DNA of 55,392 nucleotides from Francisellaceae bacterium UBA6186 (GTDB taxonomy: Bacteria; Pseudomonadota; Gammaproteobacteria; UBA6186; Azoamicaceae). The position numbers were made by a program, and so were the translations under genes. The notes beneath the pieces were generated by a model that was not told the DNA's origin, ran no database searches, and saw nothing but the letters and a program-made list of their open reading frames with translations. Shown piece after piece: positions 34,399-42,660 of this stretch (the first letter of the stretch is position 1; each line of letters starts with the position of its first letter). The stretch spans positions 1 through 55,392 of the forward strand of contig DITK01000014.1 of the NCBI GenBank assembly GCA_002422785.1. Reading direction: 5' to 3'.

Positions 34399-36936
34399 AT
34401 GGCTATTCGAGGTTTAGAAGAAAAACACGAGCATGGCGCACAAGAAGTTACGCGAGATACTCGTCCATTAGGAGAACGCGCTGCGGAATTTCTATCGCAA
34501 CCGATTACCTCGTTATCATTTAATACTAGTGGCATTGTTATAATAATAATGTATCCAGAAATTACCGATATATTGTTTCCTATACTGATCCTATTGTTTA
34601 TGGTGGTAATTTTTGCTAATAAAAGTTTACCATTTCGTATGCCTAGATCTAGTAAATCACTTGATTACAACGACATAAAGCCAGGTAGTACTGAGCCTAA
34701 TATGGCAGATGGTATTTCTTTTTTAGGTAATGACAGGCGTAATCAGCAAGAATTATGGTTTACTAACAGTGATCTTCGTACCCACATATTAATTTTTGGC
34801 TCGACCGGTAGTGGTAAAACAGAAGCATTAGTTTCTATCGCCTTTAATTCTTTAATGCAAGCTAGTGGTTTTATCTATGTAGATGGTAAAGGTGATAATA
34901 GTTTATTTGCCAAAGTATTTTCTATGGTTCGCAGCATGGGGCGTGAGGATGATATTTTATTAATTAATTTTATGACAGGAGCTAGAGATGTTTTAGGCCC
35001 GCAAACTAATCGATTATCTAACACGATGAATCCATTTTCTCATGGTTCATCTAGTATGTTGTCACAATTGGTAACAAGTTTAATGGATTCTGGAGGTAGT
35101 GGTGGTGGTGATGGAGATATGTGGAAAGGTAGGGCTATCAACTTTGTAGAAAGTTTAATGAAAATTTTAACTGCAATGCGAGATGCTGGGCATATTTTAT
35201 TAGATGCGAATACTATTCGTGATTATTTTATTTTAGAAAAACTAGAATCCATTGTGGTTGATAAGCAGTTTCCTATTGGGGAAAATAATTTTAAGATCCC
35301 GCTTCATGATTTACCCGCACTGATTTTAGAGCCGCTCAAAAATTATGTTATCAACTTGCCGGGTTATAACCCAAAAAATAAATTTAATCAGGCTGGTGAA
35401 GTTCGTGAACAACATGGTTTTATCACGATGCAATTAACCAGGGTGTTTGGATCTTTAGCCGATACTTACGGACATATAATTCGTACTAATTTAGCAGAAG
35501 TTGATTTAAAAGATGTAGTGTTAAATCGTCGTATCTTAGTGGTGTTGCTACCAGCGTTAGAAAAGTCTCCAGACGAATTGGCAAATTTAGGTAAAGTTAT
35601 TATTGCATCATTAAAAGCTATGATGGCAGCTGGTCTTGGTGATAAAGTAGAAGGTGATTATCGTGATGTTATTTTAAGTAAACCGACAAATTCTCCGTCA
35701 CCATATGTATGTATTATGGATGAATATGGCTACTATGCAGTCAAAGGTTTTGCAGTGGTACCTGCTCAAGCTAGATCGTTAGGTTTTTCTGCGATTTTTG
35801 CAGGACAAGATTTGCCAGCTTTTCAAAAAGCATCTAAAGAAGAAGCTGCGTCTATCGGTGCAAATTGCAATATAAAAATTTGTATGAAACTTGAAGATCC
35901 TATGGAAACTTGGGATTTTTTCAATAAAACTGCTGGCGAAACTTATGTGACCAGTGTCAGTGGATTTCAAATGGATGCGGGTAGTGTTTCATTAAATTAT
36001 ATGGATACGAAAAATGCATCAGTTGATCGTAAGCAAAGGATCGACTTGTTAGATTTAAAAGATCAACGTGAAGGTGAGGCACATATATTTTTCAAGTCGA
36101 AAATCGTCAGAGCTGAAATGTTTTATGCAAATCCAAAACCAGTTAAGACGATAAGAATAAATCATTTATTAAAAGTTGAAGTTCCAGCAACTCAAGCTTT
36201 AATAGAATTAGAAAAAAGAATTAAATTATTTAAAGCAATATTAATAGATAATTTTTTTCAAGAGCCAGTATTTGAGGCCAACGAGGATATTAATATATTA
36301 CAAAAATGCATGATGGAATCGGAAATAATTAACCCATTAGAACGAGGTATTGCAGGGATAATCGCTATTTTAGAAAATGAAGTTGCTAAACAAAAAAAAT
36401 TAAATGCAGTACAAGAGGCACCGCCGCCACCACCAGCAAAAGCTATTATGAAACAACCTGATAAAGCGCAAGCTATACCCGTAACAGCTAATGCGGTTAC
36501 GTCGATATTTACGGGAGTTCCGATGACAGAATTAGTTGCAAGCATGGTGCATAAATCAGAACATGAATTATTTCGATTGCCATTATTAAGACGTGGAAAT
36601 TTAAGCGAAAACTTAAAAAATATCGAACAATTAGCAGGCGAAGTACAAACAGTCGCTGCAACCAATTCTGATAAATTAGCTAATGAATTATTAGAACTTA
36701 CAACTTTTCCGCATCAATCTCCGGCCAAAATAGATTTAACAAGTTATCTGCAAGATGTTAATAAAATTATTGAAATATTAGGTGGTGATACAACTAGTGA
36801 CAATTTAGAGGATCCCAATAAAGCTATTACGGCACCATTATATGCGGATCTACCAGATTTACCAGATTTAGATGATTTAGATGATTTAGATGATCTGGAG
36901 GATTTAGATGATTTGGAGTATTTAGATGATGAATAG
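34399..36936 (+). CDS. dotL: DotL/IcmO, type IV coupling protein ATPase
   Basis: DotL is the VirD4-like ATPase that hands effectors to the Dot/Icm channel. Two membrane segments lie near 44-73. Walker A is 'GSTGSGKT' (134-141), and the Walker B region is 'YVCIMDEYGYYAVKGF' with 'AIFAGQDLPAFQKAS'. The region from ~590 onward corresponds to the extension that binds IcmS, IcmW and LvgA in Legionella. At 845 residues it is longer than the 783 of Legionella. The extra length includes an Ala/Pro linker ('APPPPPAKAIMKQP') and an acidic Asp-Leu repeat tail at the very end. It lies 39 bp after dotM. Confidence 0.96.
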   Translation: MAIRGLEEKHEHGAQEVTRDTRPLGERAAEFLSQPITSLSFNTSGIVIIIMYPEITDILFPILILLFMVVIFANKSLPFRMPRSSKSLDYNDIKPGSTEPNMADGISFLGNDRRNQQELWFTNSDLRTHILIFGSTGSGKTEALVSIAFNSLMQASGFIYVDGKGDNSLFAKVFSMVRSMGREDDILLINFMTGARDVLGPQTNRLSNTMNPFSHGSSSMLSQLVTSLMDSGGSGGGDGDMWKGRAINFVESLMKILTAMRDAGHILLDANTIRDYFILEKLESIVVDKQFPIGENNFKIPLHDLPALILEPLKNYVINLPGYNPKNKFNQAGEVREQHGFITMQLTRVFGSLADTYGHIIRTNLAEVDLKDVVLNRRILVVLLPALEKSPDELANLGKVIIASLKAMMAAGLGDKVEGDYRDVILSKPTNSPSPYVCIMDEYGYYAVKGFAVVPAQARSLGFSAIFAGQDLPAFQKASKEEAASIGANCNIKICMKLEDPMETWDFFNKTAGETYVTSVSGFQMDAGSVSLNYMDTKNASVDRKQRIDLLDLKDQREGEAHIFFKSKIVRAEMFYANPKPVKTIRINHLLKVEVPATQALIELEKRIKLFKAILIDNFFQEPVFEANEDINILQKCMMESEIINPLERGIAGIIAILENEVAKQKKLNAVQEAPPPPPAKAIMKQPDKAQAIPVTANAVTSIFTGVPMTELVASMVHKSEHELFRLPLLRRGNLSENLKNIEQLAGEVQTVAATNSDKLANELLELTTFPHQSPAKIDLTSYLQDVNKIIEILGGDTTSDNLEDPNKAITAPLYADLPDLPDLDDLDDLDDLEDLDDLEYLDDE
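36849..36932 (+). repeat. Short tandem repeat coding the acidic Asp-Leu tail of DotL
   Basis: The last ~28 codons of dotL are built from near-identical 9-bp units (gatgattta and variants), read as repeated LPD, LDD and LED triplets. Length change in whole units would keep the frame, so the tail may vary between strains. Confidence 0.8.
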
Positions 36937-37057
36937 GGAAGCTAATTGCAAGACAATTGTTGTGTATACGCTAAATAACCTGTATTTTACAGAACTTTTG
37001 TTACGGAGAGATTGTCTATATAATAATAATTTTTATTAAATAGGGTATTGATGATAT

Positions 37058-38098
37058 ATGTCAGGTCCAAAAACACCAGCAAGTCCTAACAGTTCTGCTC
37101 CAAGCGTTACAGTACAAGCAGCCACAGCTGCTACTCCAAGCGTTACAGTAACTGCAGCTCCTACTCCTGCTGCTACTCCCAGTGTTAAAGTAACGACAGC
37201 AGTCCCAACAGCAGCTACTTCTGCAAGCGTTCAAGCAACCCCTCCGGCAGCTGCGGGTATACAGCTTGCTGTGGTGCAAGATGATCCAGACAATGAGCTT
37301 GATATAGAGGCTACCAATGGCGATTCAGAACTAGGGCTTACGGCCGAAGAAGAACAAATACAGCCATTGGAAAAAATCAAGAAACTAAAGCCATTAGAAA
37401 AGTATAAGAATGAAAATGGCGGTATTGGCGACAAGATTGGTGAATTTTTGTTAAATTTGATTAAGCTATGGCAAAACAGACCATTATATAAAGAGAATGG
37501 AGTGATTGAAAATGAAAACATAAAGATTGAAGAAAACAATAACAAGATACAGGCAAAAAATAATAGAATATTTAAGAACTTAAAAGGTAAAACAGAAGAA
37601 GACAAGTTGAACAATCTTAGCGAGGAACAGCAAGAACTTTATAAAGCAAATAAGAAAACAGCTGAGGAAAATGAGAAGACAATCAAAGAAAATAATGAGG
37701 CACGAGGTGCAACGCTAAAGGAACAGGAAGAAGCTATAGCTGGGACTATGCCTAGGGTTTTTGTTGCTAAACTTAAAGGTTTGCTACGCCCATCTCCTCC
37801 AGCCCCTGGTGCTGCTCCGCTACCACCAGATCCAAATCAGACAGTACCACTAAATAGTGCAGCAACAACACCGCGTTCTAATCCTGGCGGGAGGAGTCCA
37901 TTGGCGGATGCTACAGCAGAATTTACAAATCTGCAAGGTGTTGCTGATAATCTACCAGTCAGCCCTACCGGGCGGCCCGTAGATTATATGCGACAAGCAG
38001 CCGCCAGAGCAGCATCATATCTAACCGACCCCACAATGCCTAATGATAATAGGGATAGTCTTGCTCAAACTAATCGTTCCCCCCGTTCTCCACGATAA
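37058..38098 (+). CDS. Ala/Pro/Thr-rich protein of unknown function downstream of dotL
   Basis: The 346-residue protein has no recognised family. Residues ~15-70 form an Ala/Pro/Thr/Val-rich stretch with an imperfect repeat (PSVTVQAA, PSVTVTAA, PSVKVTTA). Residues ~75-230 are charged and helical, Lys/Glu/Asn-rich ('KLKPLEKYKNENGG', 'ENNNKIQAKNNRIFKNLK'). The end is Pro/Ala/Arg-rich ('LRPSPPAPGAAPLPPDPNQT'). There is no signal peptide or membrane segment. The gene lies 121 bp after dotL on the same strand and is convergent with nhaD. A Dot/Icm substrate or accessory protein is possible by position only. Its codon use is visibly richer in G/C than its neighbours because of the Ala/Pro content. 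Confidence 0.7.
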   Translation: MSGPKTPASPNSSAPSVTVQAATAATPSVTVTAAPTPAATPSVKVTTAVPTAATSASVQATPPAAAGIQLAVVQDDPDNELDIEATNGDSELGLTAEEEQIQPLEKIKKLKPLEKYKNENGGIGDKIGEFLLNLIKLWQNRPLYKENGVIENENIKIEENNNKIQAKNNRIFKNLKGKTEEDKLNNLSEEQQELYKANKKTAEENEKTIKENNEARGATLKEQEEAIAGTMPRVFVAKLKGLLRPSPPAPGAAPLPPDPNQTVPLNSAATTPRSNPGGRSPLADATAEFTNLQGVADNLPVSPTGRPVDYMRQAAARAASYLTDPTMPNDNRDSLAQTNRSPRSPR

Positions 38099-38125
38099 CT
38101 CTAATCAGCGATTAAAATCATCTTC

Positions 38126-39463
38126 TCAAATGAAAAGTTTACTATTTACCAAAAAATGCGTATATATAGCAGCTAAATACCCTAATAAAATCGCCCAACT
38201 CCATTTTAAATGAGCAAAGAAACCATAAACGCCTTTAGTTTGTCCCATTAAAGCAACACCAGCTGCCGATCCGATAGACAATAAGCTGCCACCAATACCT
38301 AAAGTTAAAGTTACTAACAACCACTGTCCTTTCACCATATTAGGATCCATAGTTAATACTGCAAACATCAATGGAATATTATCGATAATAGCCGATAGTA
38401 TGCCGATTATAATATTACCAGGAGTATGTTGATGCATAAGTGGTAAGTTGTTACCAAATCCATGGTATATGAAGGAATATGCTTGTTCTAAATAACCGAT
38501 AGCATCAAGTCCACCAATACACATCATGACCCCATAAAAAAACAGCAGCGTATCCCATTCGATATTTTTTATTTGTTTAAAAATATCGAATGGCACTAAA
38601 TCAGCAATTAAAGCTTGTTTTTTAATTTCATGTTTTTTTATATAAAATGCAAAAATATTTAATAAGCCGAAACCGGTCATCATTCCTATAACTGGAGGCA
38701 AACTTAATACATGATTACCTATAACTACGAATGTTATGGTAATTAAAAATAATAGTACTATTCTTTTAGCTCCAAATTTTAAATAAACATCCTCATGAGC
38801 AGGTGGTGGTAATTTATTTTTAATACCAAATGACATAAATATGGCTGGAATGATAAAACTAACTACTGCTGGGATGAATAATTTAAAAAAATCAAGAAAA
38901 GCTAATTTATTATTTTGCCAAACCATCAGAGTAGTTATGTCCCCAAATGGACTAAAAGCACCACCAGCATTAGCTGCCACTACGATATTAATTGAGGCAC
39001 AACAAAGAAATTTTTTATCATGGGGGGCAACAGCCATAATAATTGCTGACATTAATAAAGCGGTAGTTAAATTATCGGCTATTGGAGATATAAAAAAAGC
39101 TAAGATCCCAGTTATCCAAAATAGTTGTTTTAGAGAAAATCTTTTGTTGGTTAACCAGACCCTTATAGCATTAAATACTTGCCTATCTTCTAAAGCATTA
39201 ATATATGTCATCGCAACTATTAAAAATAATAGTAATTCAGCGTATTCTAAAATATTTTTTTTTATAGCAATATTCAAAAATTCAGTTGACTGTTTTTGCG
39301 TCGCTATAATTGCAACTATTGTCCAAATTATGCCAGATCCTAATAATACCGGCTTAGATTTTCTTAAATCAATTACTTCTTCAAAAATAACCAGAGTATA
39401 CGCTACAATAAAAAAAATAGCGGCAATAATGCCTAAATAAGATTCGGTAGCATGTAAATTCAT
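38126..39463 (-). CDS. nhaD: NhaD-type sodium/proton antiporter
   Basis: The 445-residue membrane protein has about 11-12 hydrophobic segments and the ion transporter/NhaD signature regions 'FFISPIADNLTTALLMSAII', 'VVAANAGGAFSPFGDITTLM' and 'IIGILSAIIDNIPLMFAVL'. It exchanges Na+ for H+ across the inner membrane. Its start overlaps the metI stop by one base, so it may be the third gene of a leftward metN-metI-nhaD unit. It is convergent with the Ala/Pro-rich gene. Confidence 0.93.
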   Translation of the reverse strand: MNLHATESYLGIIAAIFFIVAYTLVIFEEVIDLRKSKPVLLGSGIIWTIVAIIATQKQSTEFLNIAIKKNILEYAELLLFLIVAMTYINALEDRQVFNAIRVWLTNKRFSLKQLFWITGILAFFISPIADNLTTALLMSAIIMAVAPHDKKFLCCASINIVVAANAGGAFSPFGDITTLMVWQNNKLAFLDFFKLFIPAVVSFIIPAIFMSFGIKNKLPPPAHEDVYLKFGAKRIVLLFLITITFVVIGNHVLSLPPVIGMMTGFGLLNIFAFYIKKHEIKKQALIADLVPFDIFKQIKNIEWDTLLFFYGVMMCIGGLDAIGYLEQAYSFIYHGFGNNLPLMHQHTPGNIIIGILSAIIDNIPLMFAVLTMDPNMVKGQWLLVTLTLGIGGSLLSIGSAAGVALMGQTKGVYGFFAHLKWSWAILLGYLAAIYTHFLVNSKLFI

Positions 39464-40140
39464 TATGTTCCGATAGAAGAATAATCTTGGTGTTTATGAT
39501 ATACAGTATTAGCTAAGTAATTTCCAAGCAACTTAATTGCATAAATAATACCAGTAGACAATAATATTATACAAAACACATAGGATAATTCTAAATTATC
39601 ATAGCCTTTTTCTAAAGCTAATTTACCAAGACCACCTACCCCTAAAGCACTGGATATAATTGACAATCCAATTAAATTTATAATTAATTTAGTTACGTTT
39701 TGTATCAAATGTTTGCTAGCTTCTGGTAATAAAAATTTAGTTAATATTTGTATTGGTTCAGCACCTAAAAATTTGGCGGTATCAGATAACTCTTTGGGTA
39801 AATTATTCAAAGAATTAAATACATCATGGGCAAAAATAAATATCCCGATCAATACCATAGCAATCACTGCTGATAATTCTATGGTAAAATGTTCAAATAA
39901 AACTTTATTAATGATAGGAATAAGTATTATTAATATTAAAAATATTGGTATATTAGAAAAAAGTTTTATAATACTAAATAGTGTTTTATGTAACCATAAA
40001 TATTTACGACCTAAAATATTATTGTTTTGAGTTGCTTCTAACAATAAACCAAGTGGCATTCCTATTAAGATGGTAAACACTGATGCTATAAATACTATTC
40101 TTAGTGTATCGTAAGTGGCATCAAGTAAAATTTGCAACAT
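39463..40140 (-). CDS. metI: MetI-like ABC transporter permease (methionine family)
   Basis: This 225-residue inner-membrane permease has five predicted helices. The EAA coupling loop 'FLLPEASKHLIQNVTKLIIN' and 'SSALGVGGLGKLALEKGY' closely match MetI of the D/L-methionine importer. It appears intact. It overlaps the upstream metN by 20 bp. No metQ substrate-binding lipoprotein gene is adjacent. Confidence 0.9.
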   Translation of the reverse strand: MLQILLDATYDTLRIVFIASVFTILIGMPLGLLLEATQNNNILGRKYLWLHKTLFSIIKLFSNIPIFLILIILIPIINKVLFEHFTIELSAVIAMVLIGIFIFAHDVFNSLNNLPKELSDTAKFLGAEPIQILTKFLLPEASKHLIQNVTKLIINLIGLSIISSALGVGGLGKLALEKGYDNLELSYVFCIILLSTGIIYAIKLLGNYLANTVYHKHQDYSSIGT

Positions 40141-41188
40141 ATCCCAGTACCTCTAAATGTAGCTCGTGGTGTTGTAAAAATATAATAGCTTCAGCAAAAT
40201 TTTCTTCAAAATCATCAGCTGAACCTTCTATTTCTGCTAATATTACATTGATTGGTTTATGTTGTACATGTTCTTGATAGGCTTGAATAATACTAATTTT
40301 AAATTGATAACTTTCTATAAGTTGTCCTAATAAATGTTCGGTAGCAAGGGCAGTGGTAAAACTTATCCTAACTATCGGATGTTGATTTTGAGTGGATTGA
40401 AAGCGAATTTTTCTTCTATAGACCCATGGCATTTCATGCCGTGTTGCTGATCTAACTAGTTCTTTAGCAAATTCTGTTTTAGGACGAGCAAAAATTTCGT
40501 ACGATGAAGATTCTTCTACGATTGTGCCCTTATCTATAACTCCGACTTTGTGACTTAAAGTTTTGATAACTTCTATATCATTACTAATAATTACCATGGT
40601 GATCCCAAATTCTTTATTAATTGCATTTAATAGATTCACCATTTGATGAGTGGACTTTATATCTAAGTGATAAGTGATATCATCGCATAATAAAGCTTTT
40701 GGTTTCATAACTAGAGCTCTTGCGATGCAAACTAGTTGTTTCTGCAAGACATTCAATTGACTACCTAAGCTGGAGGATTTATCAGCAATACCAACAAAGT
40801 TTAATATTGGTTCAACTATTTTAGCTATATCGTTTTTAGAAATATTTTTTTGCAACTCTAATGGTAAGGCAACGTTATGAAAAACATTTTTGCTACTAAC
40901 AAGGTAAGGAGTCTTGCTTATTAATGCCATTTTACGACGTAAATTATTAATATCCTTATCTAACAAAGAATTTAAATTTTGATTATCAATAGTTATTTTA
41001 CCGTATTGCGGTTCGTTAATGCGATTGATACATCGTAATAATTCAGCTTTACCAGAATCATGCTTACCAATTATGGTATAAATTTCTCCGGTTTTAACAT
41101 GCAAATTAATATTTTTTAAAACATTGTATTCCAAGTCTTGTAATGCAATCATAAGTGGTCTATCTACAATTTGTTCCCTCGGTATCAT
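40121..41188 (-). CDS. metN: MetN-like ABC transporter ATPase with degenerate catalytic motifs
   Basis: The 355-residue protein aligns over its whole length with MetN, including a C-terminal regulatory NIL domain from about 260 ('IVRISFTTALATEHLLGQLI'). The catalytic motifs are altered. Walker A reads GKHDSGKA (41-48), with Ala in place of Ser/Thr. The Q-loop Gln is Lys (about 92). The LSGGQ signature is LNVLQ (145-149). The Walker B catalytic Glu is Asp (LLCDD, 166-170). The H-loop His is Asn (about 203). The frame is open and coupled to metI. It may be a pseudo-ATPase, or the transporter may be decaying. The family is clear; activity is doubtful. Confidence 0.88.
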   Translation of the reverse strand: MIPREQIVDRPLMIALQDLEYNVLKNINLHVKTGEIYTIIGKHDSGKAELLRCINRINEPQYGKITIDNQNLNSLLDKDINNLRRKMALISKTPYLVSSKNVFHNVALPLELQKNISKNDIAKIVEPILNFVGIADKSSSLGSQLNVLQKQLVCIARALVMKPKALLCDDITYHLDIKSTHQMVNLLNAINKEFGITMVIISNDIEVIKTLSHKVGVIDKGTIVEESSSYEIFARPKTEFAKELVRSATRHEMPWVYRRKIRFQSTQNQHPIVRISFTTALATEHLLGQLIESYQFKISIIQAYQEHVQHKPINVILAEIEGSADDFEENFAEAIIFLQHHELHLEVLGYVANFT

Positions 41189-41340
41189 ATTTTTACCTTT
41201 GCTAAGTATAGTATTTTCTAAATATGAGTTTATATACGGATCTTGTATCTATTGTAGCTTATATTTATTTTTTTATGTTATATTTTATAAGATAGGTAAA
41301 TTAAAAAAAACAAATTTAGTATTTTTAGGTTCAGGGATTA

Positions 41341-42648
41341 ATGGGTACACAAGCAATAGTAGGAATTTTGGTATCGCTGGCAGCAATTGCAAGTTATATA
41401 AATTATAAATTTGTTAAATTACCTAAATCTATAGGAATCACATTGGTAACTTTAGGTTTATCTTTGGTTGTGGCAATAGGTGGCAGATATAGTTGGGATA
41501 TAGAATTTTTATCTCAAAGTTTACTAGATAGCGCAGGTTTCGACGAAACTTTTTTAAATGGCATGTTAAGTTTTTTGTTATTTGCAGGATCATTACATGT
41601 TAATGCTATGGAGCTCGCTAAGTACAAATTGTTGGTTGCTTTTTTAGCAACCATAAGCGTTATTATTTCTTCAGTATTGATAGGCTATGCTATGCATGGT
41701 TTAACTTCCATATTAGGAATAGATTTACCATTTTATTATTGCTTTGTATTTGGAGCTTTAATTTCTCCAACTGATCCTATCGCAGTTATTGGGATATTAA
41801 AAACTATTAAAGCGCCAAAATCCCTAGGGATTAAAATTGCTGGAGAAGCATTATTTAATGATGGTATGGGGATCTTATTGTTTTTTGCAACCTTGACTAT
41901 TGCATCGGGACAAGAAGAACTACTTACACCCAATTCTTTATTTTTGTTATTTATAAGACAAGGGGTTGGTGGCTTAGTTTTAGGTGGGGCCATGGGGTAT
42001 TTAGCTGGCAAATTAATTCGTTCAGTAGATGATTACGAAGTGTCTATTATTTTAACATTGGCAATAGTAACAGGAGGGTATAGCTTAGCTGTTTCTATAG
42101 CTGAAGTCTCGGGGCCGATAACCATTGCAACAGCAGGTCTGGTAATCGGTAGTTTCATCAAAAATGGTAACATGAGCGAACATACGTTGCATCAATTAGA
42201 AGGATTTTGGGAACTTTTGGATGCAGTGTTAAACTCGGTATTATTTGTATTGATTGGCTTAGAATTCATGCATATTAATTTTGATGTTGATACTTCGATT
42301 GCAGCAATTGGTGCAATTATTATTACCATTGCTGCTAGATGGATTAGTATAGTTATCCCTGTTGGCTATTTACCTTCTGCTTTCAAAAGATTTAGTCCTG
42401 ATGTTATGTTAATGATGACTTGGGGTGGTTTGCGAGGCGGTATTTCTATAGCATTAGCTTTAAGTATTCATGGCCCGTATCATAATTTTATTGTAACTAT
42501 AACTTATGCCGTGGTAATTTTTTCTATGATGGTTCAGGGACTTACTATTGGTCCATTAATACGGAAAATCACTAAAGAAGGATCGGCACATTTACATTCC
42601 CAGGATCAGCTAGAGTTAACCAAGACTGTTGACGAACCAGCTGAGTGA
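41341..42648 (+). CDS. CPA1-type sodium (or potassium)/proton antiporter
   Basis: The 435-residue inner-membrane protein has about 12 hydrophobic segments. The transport signature of the CPA1/NhaP group is 'FGALISPTDPIAVIGILK' followed by 'GEALFNDGMGILLF', which holds the conserved ND pair. Later segments 'MTWGGLRGGISIALALS' complete the match. The role is cation/proton exchange. It lies 12 bp upstream of the AddB-like gene on the same strand. The ORF begins ATGGGT at 41341, and upstream in-frame ATGs are not supported. Confidence 0.92.
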   Translation: MGTQAIVGILVSLAAIASYINYKFVKLPKSIGITLVTLGLSLVVAIGGRYSWDIEFLSQSLLDSAGFDETFLNGMLSFLLFAGSLHVNAMELAKYKLLVAFLATISVIISSVLIGYAMHGLTSILGIDLPFYYCFVFGALISPTDPIAVIGILKTIKAPKSLGIKIAGEALFNDGMGILLFFATLTIASGQEELLTPNSLFLLFIRQGVGGLVLGGAMGYLAGKLIRSVDDYEVSIILTLAIVTGGYSLAVSIAEVSGPITIATAGLVIGSFIKNGNMSEHTLHQLEGFWELLDAVLNSVLFVLIGLEFMHINFDVDTSIAAIGAIIITIAARWISIVIPVGYLPSAFKRFSPDVMLMMTWGGLRGGISIALALSIHGPYHNFIVTITYAVVIFSMMVQGLTIGPLIRKITKEGSAHLHSQDQLELTKTVDEPAE

Positions 42649-42660
42649 AAGTGTTCGTTT

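Noticed and set aside
37061..37614. Cys/Ser-rich and Ser/Phe-rich minus-strand frames
   Set aside because: They are antisense shadows of the Ala/Pro-rich gene, caused by its codon bias.
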